Below, in pieces: positions 63,214 through 64,000 of a stretch of DNA of 64,000 nucleotides (its first letter is position 1; every line of letters begins with the position of its first letter). Origin of the DNA: Bdellovibrionales bacterium (GTDB lineage Bacteria; Bdellovibrionota; Bdellovibrionia; Bdellovibrionales; JAGQZY01); contig JAIEOS010000026.1 of NCBI GenBank assembly GCA_019750295.1, positions 62,001-126,000 of the forward strand. The letters run 5' to 3'. A program made the translations under genes and the position numbers. The notes under the pieces were generated by a model. That model was not told where the DNA came from and did no database searches. It was given only the letters and a program-made list of their open reading frames with translations.

Positions 63214-64000
63214 TTAGTTTACATCTTTAAAATCCGCATCAATCACATCATCCCCATTCGCAGTAGGTCCTTCCGGAACATCTTGCTTAGGAGGAGCTTC
63301 TTGCCCTGGCTGCTGGGCTTGGCCCGCAGAGGCCGAAGCTTTGTACAAGTCGGAACTCATCTTCTGAGTCACATTTTGTAATCGCTCGTACACACCTTTG
63401 AGGTCTTCGATTTTCGCCTCAGTGCCTTTGGCCACTTGGGCTTTGGCTTCATCGATGATGGATTTCGCAGAAGTCACATCGGCCGCATCAAATTTGGCTT
63501 CGTTCTCTTTAATCAACTTTTCAGTTTGATAAACGAGACCGTCCAAATCGTTACGTACGGTGATCACTTCTTTTTTCTTCTTATCGGTTTCTGAATTCAT
63601 CTCAGCATCTTTCACCATCTGCTGGATCTCTTGCTCCGATAAACCAGAACGCGCTTTAATTTGAATATTCTGTTGTTTACCGGTTCCTTTTTCGAGAGCG
63701 GAAACATTCAAAATACCATTCGCATCGATATCAAAAGTCACTTCGATCTGCGGAACACCTCGGGCTGCAGGAGGAATTCCTTGCAACTCAAAGCGACCGA
63801 GAGATTTGTTATCCGCCGCCATATCGCGCTCCCCTTGAAGAACGTGAATTTCTACGCTCGTCTGGTTGTCCGCCGCTGTGGAGAAGACTTGAGACTTCTT
63901 CACAGGAATGGTGGTGTTGCGCTCGATCAATTTGGTCATGACGCCGCCCAAAGTCTCTAGACCGAGGGACAATGGAGTCACATCAAGAAGAAGTACATCT
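63214..64000 (-). CDS. dnaK: DnaK (Hsp70), C-terminal part, 5' end beyond window
   Basis: The visible 262 codons continue past the window edge with [20 protein letters not shown], the linker and start of the substrate-binding domain of DnaK. Next come [38 protein letters not shown] and [20 protein letters not shown], nearly invariant in bacterial DnaK, and then the helical lid. The tail ends [12 protein letters not shown], close to the EEVxDADFxEV terminus of many DnaK proteins and important for client and co-chaperone binding. It folds proteins with DnaJ and GrpE using ATP. grpE or dnaJ is not in the window. A long inverted repeat begins directly after its stop codon. Confidence 0.97.
   Translation of the reverse strand, partial: DVLLLDVTPLSLGLETLGGVMTKLIERNTTIPVKKSQVFSTAADNQTSVEIHVLQGERDMAADNKSLGRFELQGIPPAARGVPQIEVTFDIDANGILNVSALEKGTGKQQNIQIKARSGLSEQEIQQMVKDAEMNSETDKKKKEVITVRNDLDGLVYQTEKLIKENEAKFDAADVTSAKSIIDEAKAQVAKGTEAKIEDLKGVYERLQNVTQKMSSDLYKASASAGQAQQPGQEAPPKQDVPEGPTANGDDVIDADFKDVN

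Overview
The window looks like a chromosomal piece from a Gram-negative, probably predatory or Bdellovibrio-like bacterium (Bdellovibrionota). This is inferred from the large share of secreted proteins, lipoproteins and outer-membrane barrels, from unusual lipoprotein signals ending in Gln-Asn-Cys, and from the protein families present. It was not tested by any search. No rRNA, tRNA, CRISPR array or prophage was seen.

Layout. (1) 1-6743, minus strand: a probable operon for a pilus or pseudopilus-like surface apparatus. In transcription order it encodes a lipoprotein, a secreted protein with an EF-hand-like loop, a very long PilX-like protein, a PilV-like pseudopilin and a PilW-like pseudopilin cut by the window edge. 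(2) 6806-6937: a perfect 89-base REP palindrome with extra half copies. (3) 7011-13511: a CHASE2-class III adenylate cyclase facing a FecR-domain protein and a TPR/outer-membrane-barrel protein, then a thioredoxin-fold lipoprotein without a CxxC. (4) 13621-14822: a small NTF2/SnoaL-like lipoprotein and a C1q/TNF-like secreted protein. (5) 14987-45325: one uninterrupted gene of 30.3 kb coding for 10,112 residues. It has a lipoprotein-like N-terminus, about 82 tandem 114-residue choice-of-anchor-D/ASH-type Ig-like repeats, a few Ig/Fn3-like domains and a C-terminal LamG-like lectin domain. The repeats have a second, higher-order period of seven units (about 2.4 kb), and three successive 2.4-kb blocks in the middle are nearly identical. 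(6) 45722-49990: small lipoprotein, ArfB ribosome-rescue hydrolase, MgtE magnesium channel, two exported proteins, and a 31-residue very basic protein. (7) 50081-53154: a GH19-like wall hydrolase, then a Y1 HUH transposase of the RAYT type enclosed by inverted REP copies, then a Cys-rich FecR-like secreted protein. (8) 53268-59153: an outer-membrane barrel, a TetR regulator, and a divergent operon of MMPL/RND exporter, LolA-like protein and DUF1302-like barrel, with a clear 29-base operator-like palindrome between regulator and exporter. (9) 59197-64000: small secreted proteins and lipoproteins, then the 3' part of dnaK, followed at once by a 162-base cruciform-forming inverted repeat.

The strongest candidates for something undescribed are the giant lipid-anchored repeat protein with its seven-unit superperiod, and the REP family in which each locus is an inverted pair and one pair encloses its own RAYT gene. 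The cruciform after dnaK and a family of shared AAGGAAGC hairpin terminators are also notable.
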